From Incurvaria masculella (taxonomy: Eukaryota; Arthropoda; Insecta; Lepidoptera; Incurvariidae), in the NCBI GenBank assembly GCA_946894095.1, contig OX335653.1, forward strand, positions 7,135,001 to 7,199,000: DNA of 64,000 nt. Direction: 5' to 3'. The position numbers and the translations under genes were made by a program. This document shows, piece after piece, positions 33,942 to 45,410 of this stretch (positions are counted from its first letter, which is position 1; every line of letters starts with the position of its first letter). The notes under the pieces were generated by a model. It was not told where the DNA came from. It did no database searches and saw only the letters and a list, made by a program, of their open reading frames with translations.

Positions 33942-36532
33942 CTGCAATGAGTGTGCCGGCTCTTCAGAGCGTGCCATCGTCCGTGCGCACCGCGCGTCCG
34001 CGCTGCTCGATGCCGCGGGACCATCCAACTCGAGCACCGAAATATTGAGACTTGCGACCCGTCAGAAGTGAACTGAAGGCCCTAGTCAGAGTCAATCCGA
34101 GTTTAACTTTCGCCAAACTTTTCCATAAATAAGCGGCCACGCAACAGATTAGATAATAGGGAGACACTCCTTCAAATTTTGAGACTGTTATCGTGAGGAG
34201 GAATGTAGACTCAGACTGTAGACGTTCGCTATCACGTACATTTAAAAAGCGAGTCGACCTCAAACTAAGGGCTTCAGTCCAAATGTGACGCATTGCAAGT
34301 TTGATGCTAGACCAATCCTTGTGACTTTTTCGGTGCTCGGGCGGCCGGTCCTGTGACATTTTTGTGCGGCGACGCGATGCGACTTGGGATTCCGCCTCCG
34401 AGTCGACCACTAACCGACATGGCTCTTTCTAATACTTCGGAACAAAGCTCAAGAAAAATAATGCCATTAGAAATTGCTAAAATTCAAAGTATCATCTCAG
34501 TAATGACAAATTAAGCTCATATTTCTCTCAACTGTGACTAGGTCAAGTTAGATACAAAAATAATTTATTTAAAAGAAGGAACATGCAAACAAAATGGAAA
34601 TAGAGATATAGAAAAGAATACCTTGCGATTTGCAAATCAATACACCCAAATTATAATTTACTCGGAGAGTTGGAGGAAAGAAAAATATAATATGCCAAAG
34701 GTAATTTTATGAGTAATCCATTTTAAAGAAGACAACATAGTGTAGTATTATGGAGGATAAATTAAAAGCTGTGTGGTTAAAGTAATAATGATATATTTTG
34801 CAACAAGAATAATGTTAACAATGAAGAGTTAGTACGAATATGCAATGAAAGTTAGGAGATAATTAAGTAAATTCATAATTTCAATTACACGTGAGTTTCA
34901 TATACAATATCACACAAATGAGAACAATCTGAGTATTTATTAATAGATTATTAGTTTAAAGAAATAAATAAACCTATAGCTATCAGTCTCATTAATAATT
35001 ACTGAGTAAACTAAAATGACCTTATTAGTTGAAATAAAGCATAGCAATCCTAAATCACAAAAACACAATTTGGTAATGTTAATGTTGGCAAAGCACCTCA
35101 ATATATACAAAACAAAAAACTTTGAAGTACTTTGTTCAATAATATTAATAAGCATACGTATTTCGAATGATCATGGTGTGTTAAAATGTTTCATGAATCC
35201 AGACATTGATTTTCACATAAGAAAAAATCCATTCCCAAAGTTATAGGAGCACAGGATTTTTTCATAAATACAAAGCCCAATCCAAATGACGAAGCAATCC
35301 CATCCTAGCTGTTGAAAGTGGAAGTTAAAAGTTCAGAAAAGAAATTGTTGTCTCAGGTACCAATTACCCTATAAACTTATATACTACTGCTTACCATTTG
35401 GTAACCTGATAAAGGAGAATGAGCAAAAATTTATAGAAGAAGTAAGAGCAGCCACGAATGAAACATGACTTTAGAGGGCCTTGATGAGTGGCCCGAGTAG
35501 CGGAGGAAGATTCTTGACAGATTCGTCACCGTTCTTTTACTAGGCAATATTAGAAATTCAGGAAGTTTTTTTTTTGGAACTGGACATGAATGGCTAAAAT
35601 CCCACACCTAGGTATACACATAGATTTATATAGTCTTTAACAGTCGTTACAACAACTACGACATGTTAATGTGATTTTTAGTTCGTAATTTTAAGGGTTA
35701 AAAAAACCGATGACTGGCTGGATTGTTATCCGAAATCCTCATTGAAAAAAAAAACACTAAAGGAATTCTTAACCTGGCTGCACCAAATGAGAGTTTCTTG
35801 CATACCCTATTGAGGGCTATTTGAGGCCGAAAATAATGTTTGAATGTTAATGAAAGCCATACTAACTAACATTTCGGAATTTTGGCAATCAGAAGATTCA
35901 TATAATTATAACATATAAGCACTATAATGAAACATCACTGCCTCATCTCCATTACTTTTTGAGTGAAAGTACAAGAAACTTTGTATGAGGAGAGTTCCAA
36001 ACTCCGTTAAACAAGTTTGAAAACTTACGGCTTTTCATGTGGCGGGAGGAGAAATTCTCTGACGTTTCGAGCTAATCGTCCAGCCCGTTGTCAAGGAGGC
36101 AGCCGCTACGTCCGTACGCAGCAGCCGCACGACTAGCTCGAAACGTCGGAGACTGTATTCTCTCGCCGCGTGAAAAGCCGTTAGTTTTCAAATATGTTCA
36201 ACAACCGCGGTAATCTAAAAAAAGTATCATCCGTTAAACAATTTGACCAATATCTCATTTGACATATATATGCCTATCAGCCCTAAAACTTTATTTAAAT
36301 TTACTTATAAAGACCCATCAAATGAGATATGTTTTATTCGTGACAGCTCTCGGTACTTTTTTCCCTTTCTCCTTTGACATTACTGTGCCGATGCATTCAA
36401 AAATATTTCTGTCACCATTATCACACCATTTCCGAAAGAAGACTTCCAGCCGCTCAATCATACCAGCACAGTAGGCACTGAAAACGACCCGTTACCTCCC
36501 TAACCATTCGATTCCCTATCCCAAGAAGTATC
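33942..36532. other. fru intron and 3' UTR of the first zinc-finger isoform
   Basis: No further exon is supported. It contains a foldback element at 36005-36202, which lies in the likely 3' UTR of the isoform ending at 36533. A short minus-strand SINE 3' end ('ggaactggacatgaatggct') is at about 35570-35620. A possible polyadenylation hexamer (plus-strand TTTATT) is at about 36331. Confidence 0.5.
36005..36202. mobile_element. Foldback element in fru 3' flank
   Basis: The left arm 'aagtttgaaaacttacggct' continues with 'tttcat...ggcgggaggagaa' and 'ctgacgtttcgagctaatcg'. It is mirrored by 'cgactagctcgaaacgtcgg', 'ctctcgccgcgtgaaaagcc' and 'gttagttttcaaatatgtt'. The arms are about 80 bases with a loop of about 40. 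Transcribed as RNA, it would form a long imperfect hairpin within the 3' region of the 36.5 kb isoform. No transposase is present. Confidence 0.7.
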
Positions 36533-36864
36533 TCAATCGCTCAAGTGAGCTTCCGATTTAGATTGAATGTTAGACAAGTTGTTGGACTTGAGAGCCGAGC
36601 AGTGTTTCATTCGGACGTGCCTTTTGAGGTTATCGGCGCGCGTCAACACGATCGGGCACAGCGGACACTTGTGCTGCTCGGGATTGTGTGACTTTAGATG
36701 CTTCTTTATATTGCTCACGACCTTCCCGCAAATCTGACACGATTCTCCTAAATGGCACGAGCTACTCCGCAGTTTGGCAAGACTGTAGTCGGAGAGGTTC
36801 TCTATGTTCGCGAGTGGGTAAGGTTCGCGCGGCAAACGGTTTTCGTCGTCTCCATAGTCCTGAC
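36533..36864 (-). CDS. fru: Fruitless, alternative terminal exon with C2H2 pair (5'-most)
   Basis: The acceptor 'tatgttgcag' ends at 36865. The leading GT completes a Gly codon with the connector's G, giving ...DTIDG then QDYGDDENRLPREPYPLANI. Finger one is CQICGKVVSNIKKHLKSH (about residues 342-359), and finger two is CPLCPIVLTRADNLKRH plus VRMKH (366-387). The tail is Ser/Asn-rich, ending EAHLSD. It is 109 residues long and the predicted isoform about 409. It is the closest terminal exon to the connector (878 bases of intron). An open frame upstream of the acceptor continues a short way but has no coding support. Confidence 0.93.
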
Positions 36865-37741
36865 CTGCAACATACGTGGTATTCCGTTGACAGTTTGCTC
36901 GTGGCGCGGGGGTACGCATGCCAACTACGCCGCGACACGGCGCTCATTACACTCCGCCTCGTGCGTCCGCAACCACCGACAATCCACACCCACTTTGCTC
37001 GTTACAAACGTGCCAACTACAGTCCTACAGATGTTTACATTTAGTTATGTAATTTCGCCCTTGAATATTTTTATATAAAGATAAAAAAATACAATGATCC
37101 TTCACTGAATTGTGAGATAAAAACCTCTGGGTTGGTATCTAATAAAAATATTTATCCATATTTATTTTCACAACAATAATGTTTGTAGATAAAAAAAACC
37201 TTGGCACGCAAGATTTAACAAACACAAAACGAAACACGTAAAAAGTATACCTAACTATGATGTTTTCATACTGGAGGTGACAAATCATTTCCTGAATTCA
37301 TAAAAAAATATTATGAAAAAAATAAAGTCACTTTAAATTTCAACCGAAAGAACAAGCATTATTGCGGGAGGTAACTATGAACAGGCAGAACATAAAAACA
37401 TTCATGCGGTGATACTACAACATGCATATTAATCAAAAAAGATCACCAAAACCAAGCAGAATTTCATAGCACAGGAGACAATGACATTTGTACATAAACA
37501 CTTATCCATATTGGAGAATGGAAGATGACCAATTTGTATGAATGAGACCGAATACGAAATCTTCGGAATGTATTTTCAGATCTTTAATTTTCCACGATTA
37601 TTTATTGAATGAATCATACAGATATGAACTCTTCCACACATCCAACACGGAGTACCAATGGAGAAAACGGAAATATTCATGTATGGTGATGAGTTGAGAT
37701 GTGAAGTCGGGGTAAGTAAGTGTAATGTTTGGAGGACTTAC

Positions 37742-37844
37742 CGTCGATGGTGTCGGGGTGGTCGACGTGGGTCTGCAGCATGGGTTCCGAGTCTCCGGGG
37801 TCGCCCAGCGAGTGCTGGCTGAGGAGCGATGCCATGTCCACGCC
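37742..37844 (-). CDS. fru: Fruitless connector exon (shared by C2H2 isoforms)
   Basis: The acceptor 'ggtttgcag' ends at 37845 (phase 0 entry). The donor GACG|GTAAGT at 37742 leaves one base (phase 1). It encodes GVDMASLLSQHSLGDPGDSE, then PMLQTHVDHPDTID. Drosophila Fru has a comparable 'EDM(S)xLLxQH ... TDNIDG' segment immediately before its zinc-finger exons, which is the main reason to call this the connector. The single leftover G is used in the same way by all three C2H2 exons, fixing them as alternatives. These are residues about 266-299 of the joined protein. Confidence 0.92.
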
Positions 37845-38130
37845 CTGCAAACCGATGCATATCCACATCAACCGGTGGATCTTTTGTACCCACATACCCT
37901 GGTATCATCATATCTTCAGGCGCTGTTAAAAGTTGAGGTTAGTAAAGTTAAGTTTGAGGCACTGATTTGTTAATTTTAAATATAGCCCCAGTAGTTGCGG
38001 CGAAAACAATTTTTAGAATTTAAGGTCTATTGTTTTTATCGTAATTAGGAATTCAAAGTTTTATACTGTCATATGGCGCATTAATTTTTTTTTTAAATGA
38101 CAACAAAATCTTTAAAATCATTCTGACTAA

Positions 38131-39040
38131 TAGAATGCCCGGGACAGATGTTGTTCTACCCCCTCCAAGCGCCGGCGGCTGCGCAGAGTTCAAATCCGAT
38201 ATAAATTTGGTTGTGCACAGCAGTTTGCGAGTGGAGTGGACCGGCCAACATGAATCCCGACAAATATATTTAACTTGATGATATCTGTTAGAATTTAAGA
38301 ATTAGAATCAATAATATTACTGTTTTTATTTTTCTGTAGCACAGACATTACTTTGATGTTGCATAGTGGCTTCCCTCCGACCCTTTCTACTATTGTTTAA
38401 AGCGCAATAGGCACGGATTATTGTAACCAACGGACCCTGTTAATCGTGTTTATAGGGTCGGAAAATTATGGAATGCACTTCCGCCTGAGATAAAGTAAGG
38501 AAGCACCCTGTCAGGTGGCATGGTTAGTCCATTGGCGTGGTCGGGCACTTCTTTGAGGGCCTGACGACGCTCGCCTTACATTCACTATACATTAAAAAAA
38601 TCTTGTAAAATAATGATTCTTCGAAGTACAAATTAAAAGAATAAAATCGTCCCTGTATTATTGTATGCAATAATGTGTAGGTGAATAAGAGTAAGCTTTG
38701 GATTGCAGATACTTACGAGCATGTATTTTCCAGATGGGTTGAAGTAAGTGTTTATTTATATAAATGTAGCTTTAAATATTTTTCCATGATGAAGAATGTT
38801 TAGTAAGTCAACCTTGGAAATATAGATGAAGATAGCAATATGATTTGGTTAAATTAGAAATAACATAGTATCAAAACTTTTTGTCCGAGAAAAACAAGAA
38901 TATTCTAGACTCAGCAAGCAGAATGCCCGGAACGAATGTTGTCCTACCCCTACCAAGCGGCAGCAGCGCAGATACAAAATCAGATATAGTTTTGGTTCTG
39001 CGCAGCTGTTTGCGAGTGAAGGGGATCGGCTAACATCCAT
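38131..39040. repeat. Direct repeat pair, ~125 bp each
   Basis: 38131-38257 and 38911-39040 share 'agaatgcccgg.ac.gatgtt', 'gttctacccc', 'gcgcaga', 'atcagatata.tttggtt' and 'tgtttgcgagtg'. They diverge by about 20%. They are richer in GC than the flanks. Element class unknown. Both lie upstream (in transcript sense) of the connector exon. Confidence 0.6.
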
Positions 39041-40440
39041 AATTTAAACAGCGATAATTACACTTGTAGTTTATATTTAGTTTAAAAATAAATTGACAGC
39101 TTTATATAATTCTAATTATTAAAAATCTCACCAAATGCATAGTAACACTAGTTTACCTGTCGCATAAAATGCTTTCACAAAAAGTGCAAATGATTTACCT
39201 CCAATAACAGTGCAATGTCAAAAACCATCTCTCAATGATTTAAGCGAAAATAAGTGCAAAAAGGCCACTTCCATTCTTTTTTACAATAAATTACCATAAG
39301 AACATAACCTATCAAAATGTGTGATACTCAATTTGGGTCATACAATGGTGCTTTGAATGGATGGATGGATCTGGTTGGGGAGGTGAGGGAATTCGGAATC
39401 CATGTCATTTGTATGATAAAATTTTGATTACATGACTTCTCAATAACCTCAATTAATGTAAAAGGGTAATTTTGAAGTGTCCAAATTAATATTGACAAAA
39501 AATTTAGTAAAATAAGAGTTGATTGAATTTATTTTAAAAGTCTTCCCCTTTGGGCAAATCAACAATATCTGCAACCAGCATCTATCTCAGTGTGACAAGA
39601 AATATAACCATACATTCAGTAATGTGCAAACATATACATGAGGTTCGCATGATTTACGATTTTTTAAACACAATGTATTTATTTATTGCAAATAGATTTT
39701 GTATGAAAAGAATACCAAATGACATAAGAAAACTATATTAAGTTGAAACCCTTTAAATGAAATGATAACTCGCCCAGAAATGAGTAAATCTTGACCATAG
39801 ATCGCAGAAATAAAAGTTAGATTTCTTATGGTGCCCGCCAGCATTCGAAACTGATGTCTCAACTTCACGACCGAATAAAAATACAAGTCAAACGGATATG
39901 TATATGAACATATTCGCAACAAAGAATTATGGCCAATTCAGGGCATCAACTTTTTTAAATTCTATATATATTTTTTATAAATTCAAATAAGAAAACGAGA
40001 ACAACGCACTCGACTCACACTAGATACCCGCCCGGTGGAGGCTTGCTTGCTAAATGGGCAGGTTTGGTCTCGTTTTAGCTTTGTTTAGCTTTTCTTTCTG
40101 TGGGTCTTGGATCTCGATAGATTCACTATAAATCTAAATATAAAATTAGACTTTATAAACATGGTGGAAAAATGTGATATTTTAAATTGCGTTAATTATC
40201 AAAGAGTTAAATTACTCTTTTCTTTACATTGGGTCGACATCGTACGAGAAAAATGTGGCAAAATCGCATTAGCAGGGCGAAAATACGTCCAAATAGCCCT
40301 TAAAATAAACTTAATAAGGATAAAAAAGTGTTAAATGCTGCACTTATTATAACGGAAGGGTATTTTAAAACATTAATACTTGCATTCCAGTTTAGCCCTG
40401 ATACACGTTAATGGTGTACATGTTTAAAGTTGATATAAAC

Positions 40441-40700
40441 GGATTTGGATGTACATGAAGGAATTACACATTTTTATAACACCAAAAATAAAAACAAAGA
40501 ATTACCTTTTCAAACTTCATCCCATAAACATTCGATGACGGAATGTCTTTCATTTCTAATTTTAAAAGATTTTTTGACAATGTCTGAAATAAAAAATGAA
40601 AGGCTTCCCAGTGTCCAATAGTTTTGGAATAAAGGTTGGTGAAAATATTTTTTTTGTTCTTATTTTTGGTGTTATAAAAAAATCACATACAGCTAAATCC
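40441..40700. mobile_element. Foldback element, ~260 bp
   Basis: 'ggatttggatgtacatgaag' and 'ttataacaccaaaaataaaa' on the left mirror 'tatttttggtgttataaaaa' and 'cacatacagctaaatcc' on the right. Arms are about 55 bases. No coding capacity. Confidence 0.6.
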
Positions 40701-42770
40701 GAGCAACATTCTTTTGTATGAAACGTTCATCGTTCAGTTCCCTCTTAACAAATTAAGTACAATCTAACTTAACTGAAATCAACATTTTTAGTATTTACTA
40801 AAAATATATTTCAATCCTATAAAGCTTTGCGCCAAAATAATTTAGCAACATCCACAGATTTTTTCCATTAAAAAAACAACAAGGTGAATTAACTTTATAT
40901 TAATTTTAACTTGCATGGAACAAGATATTTTAGCAATGTAGATCAATTGGCATACTAACATGCAAGTCTTGCGTTTTTCTAGTCCTGGCCATTGTCCTCT
41001 ATTCAGTGAGCAAGGGGCGCGGACTAATTTTCTAAAAACTTTGTAATGTAGGGTGATAATTTAGACTGGAATGCAGTATTTTTTTAGTATATATATCAGG
41101 AATGCAGTCACAAAATCTTTGCTCCTGCATAAAATTATTTGGTGGAGTGACAATATATATGAACAGTAAACGATCTAGAGTAGATTGCATGAGTAGGAGG
41201 TCAACAGTCTGAAACTTGACCTAAATATACATGTGATTCTTATCTAGTAAATAACACTTTCGGAACACATTTTATTCAAGCAACTGGACTCTTATAGAGC
41301 CTGGAACCTAATATTTAATCTATCACATACATCATTTTGATCTATCACAGATAAGAATGTCTCTTCGGAACTTACAGTGCACGGCATATGTCTCGTCTAT
41401 ATCCATTAACTGTATATCACTTTCAATTTTCTGTTCTTTGCTTTTCTCCGGAATTAAAAATACGACTCTATTTGTTAAGCATATGGGTCTCTGTTGACAT
41501 ATTAGATTTACCACATCGTGACATAACTCAAACATTGTGAATAGGTTGCTTTTCTAAAAAAGATTCCAACGAATTGAGAGCCTCCTCTTTTTTTTTGAAG
41601 TAGGTTAAAAAAGACAGGAGGATTTTAATTAATGTTGTGATAACAGCTGACTGTGTTGTTTAAAAAAGGATTTTTATTTTATTAAAATGAATTAAAATGA
41701 ATTCAAAAACCTAACAATGTCCATGGCACTTTCACAATAAAAAAGCAATATTTAAAGAATAATAGAGCCAGGAATTAACTGTTAATGTGTTCAAAATATA
41801 GCTACACAGTCAATCTATCTTGAAAACAGCTGTTGTCACGCCCTTAACATTCGTAAAACACTTGGGATATTTTTTTTATAAACACACGCCTCCTTCTTTC
41901 TCTCTTCAGTCTAAAAAAAGTAAACAACTTGCAACCTATCCCTCCGAGCATATGTATATGGATGTGGGTATACCACAGCTACATAACCCAAATAATTATG
42001 ACTTAAGGTGAATCGAAGCGCTCGGTATTTTTTTAACAGAGGCTACATGACGTAATTTTAGAGCATATAAGTTAGAAAAATACAAATTGTCACAATCAAA
42101 TCCACTTGATTTTACATATTAACGTCTCCGGAATCCTTACATCCCCACTAATGATAACCCAACATGAAATGTATGAACTCAGGCAGTATGTGAATAATAA
42201 AATGTGAATGCAATCGAACAATTTTGACGATGCACTTGAGTGTTTTGGGAATATAAATGATTTCATAGAATAGTCTCCATTTTGGCATTTTGGAAACGTA
42301 AATATGTAAAATTAAGCAAATGCATACAATACCTATTTTAGCGAGCGTTTCGAATCATCTTAATGAAAATTGTTTACAGTAAAAGAATTTAAGAATATTG
42401 CTGATGCACTAAGAATGCAGCACCGAAATATTTTTAAATAATGTCTCACTCAATTAAATAAAATTTTATTTCACACATTAAAAAAGATGAGAAGGCTGTC
42501 TGCACAGTTTTGTGAGCGAGTTTTGACCTGATTTATTTTTACGGGTTTTGTTTTTTTTAATAATAAGGAAATCATGACAGATAAGCAAAAAGACAATTTC
42601 TTCACACATATAACTGTCTCCCTGAATATATTTTTTTTGTCCCGTCGAAATAATTGTTAGGGTTTATCTTTCTGACCGTGGATTGCATTCGTCTGTGGTA
42701 ACATACTTTTCTGCACTCTTAGCGCATCTGAATTATAATCAAACTAAGTTATCAGGAAGCCCGGCAGATC

Positions 42771-43184
42771 CTAGGGCGCGGCGTGCGGTGGGGTCGGCGG
42801 CGGCGGCGGTGGTGGAGGGGGGGGCCCGGGGCCGAGCCGCTCGCGGTCGCGGCACAGCCGGTGCGCCTTGCACTTGTCGTGGTGGTTGACTATCTCGAGG
42901 CGGAAGTTGCAGTTGCCCTCCACGAAGGAGGTGCGTATGTCGGGCAGCTCGTGCGACCACTTGCGGCAGTACGTGCAGTACATGATGTTGTGGCCCTCGT
43001 CGTACTGCAGCCACGGGTACTGCGCGAGCCAGTTGGGCCGGAAGCGGCCACCCTTGCGGACGACGGCGGCGGCGGGGGGGAGGGGCGGCGGCGCGGGGGC
43101 GGCCGCGGGGGAGGGGGGCGCCCGGATCACCGACGGGCCGCTCGCGTCGTCGCGCACACTTAACGTTCTCGCCCATTCCACACT
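42771..43184 (-). CDS. fru: Fruitless alternative terminal exon with TTF/BED-like zinc finger
   Basis: The acceptor 'tctgtcggcag' ends at 43185. Entry is phase 0, matching the donor at 45192 but not the phase-1 connector, so it replaces the connector plus C2H2 end. It encodes 137 residues then [16 protein letters not shown] opens it, then an Ala/Pro linker, then [20 protein letters not shown] and [10 protein letters not shown]. The domain continues with [19 protein letters not shown], then KAH. The C-x2-C pair (about residues 335 and 338) and the later His-x5-His (about 367 and 373), with conserved W-L, P-W-L and N-F-R, fit the TTF/BED-like fingers found in hAT-derived and KIAA1586-type proteins. 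A poly-Pro tail follows. No good internal donor was seen. Its use in vivo is inferred, not shown. Confidence 0.72.
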   Translation of the reverse strand, partial: SVEWARTLSVRDDASGPSVIRAPPSPAAAPAPPPLPPAAAVVRKGGRFRPNWLAQYPWLQYDEGHNIMYCTYCRKWSHELPDIRTSFVEGNCNFRLEIVNHHDKCKAHRLCRDRERLGPGPPPPPPPPPPTPPHAAP

Positions 43185-45058
43185 CTGCCGACAGAGAAGG
43201 AAAGGATTTTGCAAATCGTCGCTAATTGATTACGAAACAACGCCTTTGCGACGGGCGCGGCGGGAGCGCCCCGTGAGACGCGCTCGCGCACGTTTCAAAG
43301 CGATATTTCGTAACTAATTATAATCAGATTGATCCATTCCTTCCTGTTGACAGTTACATTTCACTTTATACTATAATAAAATTAACCATAACACAGTGAC
43401 AGCATACTCTATAATTTTATACAATAGGTAACTATGAAAACAAAGAAGAAAAAGATCATCTCAATAACATAATATTAAAGTACATAAATAACTTCAAATG
43501 TCTATGGTAAGCAGGGTCCGTAGACTTTCTAACAATGGGGTCCAATATCTCGGTTAAGGAGTGTGGAAATAAATGCCTTGGCCAAATCCCTTACAATCAT
43601 TCCCTTCAAACATTAAGGCCGGATGACAATGAAAAATCACTCCATACCCAACGATTAGCGTTACAGTTACAATTAAATAATATTGAAAGAAAAAAAACGT
43701 GTCGTTTCGAAGTTTGCCCATTTGATATGCAAAACAAACATCGCCGTACATACAAGAAAATGCTTTGATTCTTCCGAGCTAATATGATTATTCTGTGGTG
43801 CAACACCAGGATACCAAAATATTGGACGCTATATGCTCTGCGCTGTGGCCACAAGAGAAAATGTTTTTGTTTGTTTGATGAATAGTCGCTAGATGGCCTA
43901 GCGCTTCAATTCATCAACTGTCTTTGTTTAATTAACTATTGGGAACAAGGACAGCACTACTAAGAGCTAATTGAGAATTGCCAAATTTTTTTGCCCATGG
44001 TTTTAAGGAATAATTCGTGTTCTGACACTTGTTTACAGATAACAGATGATTTCTGTTACATGATGTAACAGAAATTACAGTAATTTATGGACATCAATTC
44101 ATGAGTCCTGGACTGTTTTGAGATTTTCACCAAAGAATATTAATAGTAAAATAATAAGATACGAGTAAGTACATTCATAGAATCTTAAAAACTAGATGAA
44201 GAATTAAAGATAAACATTTTAGATGATATATTGAGTATTAACATATGTGTGTAGTAACAATTCAGAAGAACTTAATTTTAAGCACTTCAGTCTTTCTAGA
44301 TAGATCATCGAAGAACCACGCTGCGTGAAATATTCTTTTTCGGACTAAGCAAGCATGTCGCCTTTTTCAACGAATGTAATATGTAGAAGTCCAGCCTTTT
44401 AATAGATTCATAAAGCAGTGCTTTTTACAGCTTTCTTTCTTTAATTAATTTGTCCTTGATTCACGGTTGATTCACCACGCTGTGCATTGAGCGTGAACAC
44501 TCATAAGTTTACTAGTAAATGTTACTGGGGAAAACTTACAATGGTTGCCAATTGCTTTGCAGATAAATATTAAAGGAAGCATCTGCTTAAAAAACAGCAC
44601 CGATTCTCGTGAATGTGTGTGTTGGTTTATACGGTTCGCCCTAGTTATACATAATTGTACTTGTGAAAGCTAAGTATTACACTGATTAGATAACACTTAA
44701 ATATATATCAGTCGTTCACTGTCGTGTTAGGTTATCCCTAACCAACGTAAATTGTATGTCGTCCTAAAGTTAAAACGACAACCTGTTGTTAGGCTATTGA
44801 GTCCTAATTTACGGATTTTAATAGTCAGAACATATGCAGGAATGATAACACTATAGCCTATGTAATGAAATGTACACGGATAATGATACATTGACAGAGA
44901 GGGATAGGGGTGGGGGAAGCACAGAGTATTTCTGAGTTGAGTCTTATGACAGAGTTAAGGATGGAAATAAGCAAAGAGAGACAGAAATATAGGGCAAACA
45001 AGGGGTTTATAGGGAAAGATAGACATAAAAAAGGCAATAGCAATAAAGAACATGACGA

Positions 45059-45060
<2 letters not shown>
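43185..45060. other. fru intron, no exon seen
   Basis: AT-rich sequence without coding features. A 27-nt near-perfect palindrome, ATTTCTGTTACAT-G-ATGTAACAGAAAT, lies at 44049-44075. A partially inverted arrangement around 44728-44815 (cctaacca/acgtaaatt against tgttagg/aatttacg) may be an old foldback element. Confidence 0.5.

Positions 45061-45128
<68 letters not shown>
45061..45128. repeat. (GA)34 microsatellite, CT-rich in fru transcript
   Basis: An uninterrupted 68-base GA run. In fru pre-mRNA it is a CU tract starting about 63 bases into the intron after the 45192 donor, the point from which either the TTF-like exon or the connector is chosen. Length polymorphism is expected. Confidence 0.95.
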
Positions 45129-45131
<3 letters not shown>

Positions 45132-45191
45132 AAAAAGCGATAGAGAATAAAGAGGAGATTGAGAAAATAAAAAGAAAGAGGAAGCACTCAC

Positions 45192-45410
45192 GGGGTGGTG
45201 GTGGTGGTCGAGGGTGGCGCCCTGCAGCGCGGCGTGGTGGTAGGGCGAGTCGGGCTCCTGCTTGATGGTGTGGTGGGGGGGCGGCGGCGGCGGGAGGGGC
45301 GCGGGCGAGCGGGGAGGGGGGAGCGGGCGGGGCGCCGCGTGCGCCGGCGGAGGCGTCGACGGCTCCGACCCCGACCCCGTCGACCCGCCCTTCATCGACT
45401 TGTAGTGGGG
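45192..45410 (-). CDS. fru: Fruitless common exon, His/Pro-rich linker
   Basis: The acceptor 'gttgtcgcag' ends at 45411 and the donor CCC|GTGAGT at 45192, phase 0 at both ends, 73 residues. It begins PHYKSMKGGSTGSGSEP, continues Pro/Ala-rich, and contains TIKQEPDSPYHHAA before ending LDHHHHP. IKQEP is a common SUMO-acceptor-type motif, and Drosophila Fru has a comparable 'SIKQE' stretch. The opening also resembles the 'FKSSP..KTGGST' of Fru. The donor serves both the connector and the TTF-like exon. If the intron is retained the frame runs into a Ser-Leu repeat made by the microsatellite, which is not considered real. Confidence 0.88.

Larger units (their letters stand above)
37845..42770. 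other. fru intron with dispersed repeats
   Basis: No exon is supported. Repeats are a pair at 38131-38257 and 38911-39040, and a foldback element at 40441-40700. The plus-strand TTTATT at about 42531 is a candidate polyadenylation signal for the isoform ending at 42771. The rest is AT-rich and featureless by eye. Confidence 0.55.

Noticed and set aside
33652..34071. Plus-strand frame of 139 codons
   Set aside because: Antisense of the fru exon at 33628-33941; composition follows the GC bias only.
41332..41535. 67-codon minus-strand frame with several cysteines
   Set aside because: Cysteine spacing fits no finger, and no acceptor fits the fru phase.
42739..43176. Arg/Pro-rich 145-codon frame overlapping the TTF-like exon
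   Set aside because: A different frame from the one with conserved Cys/His residues, with no acceptor in phase.
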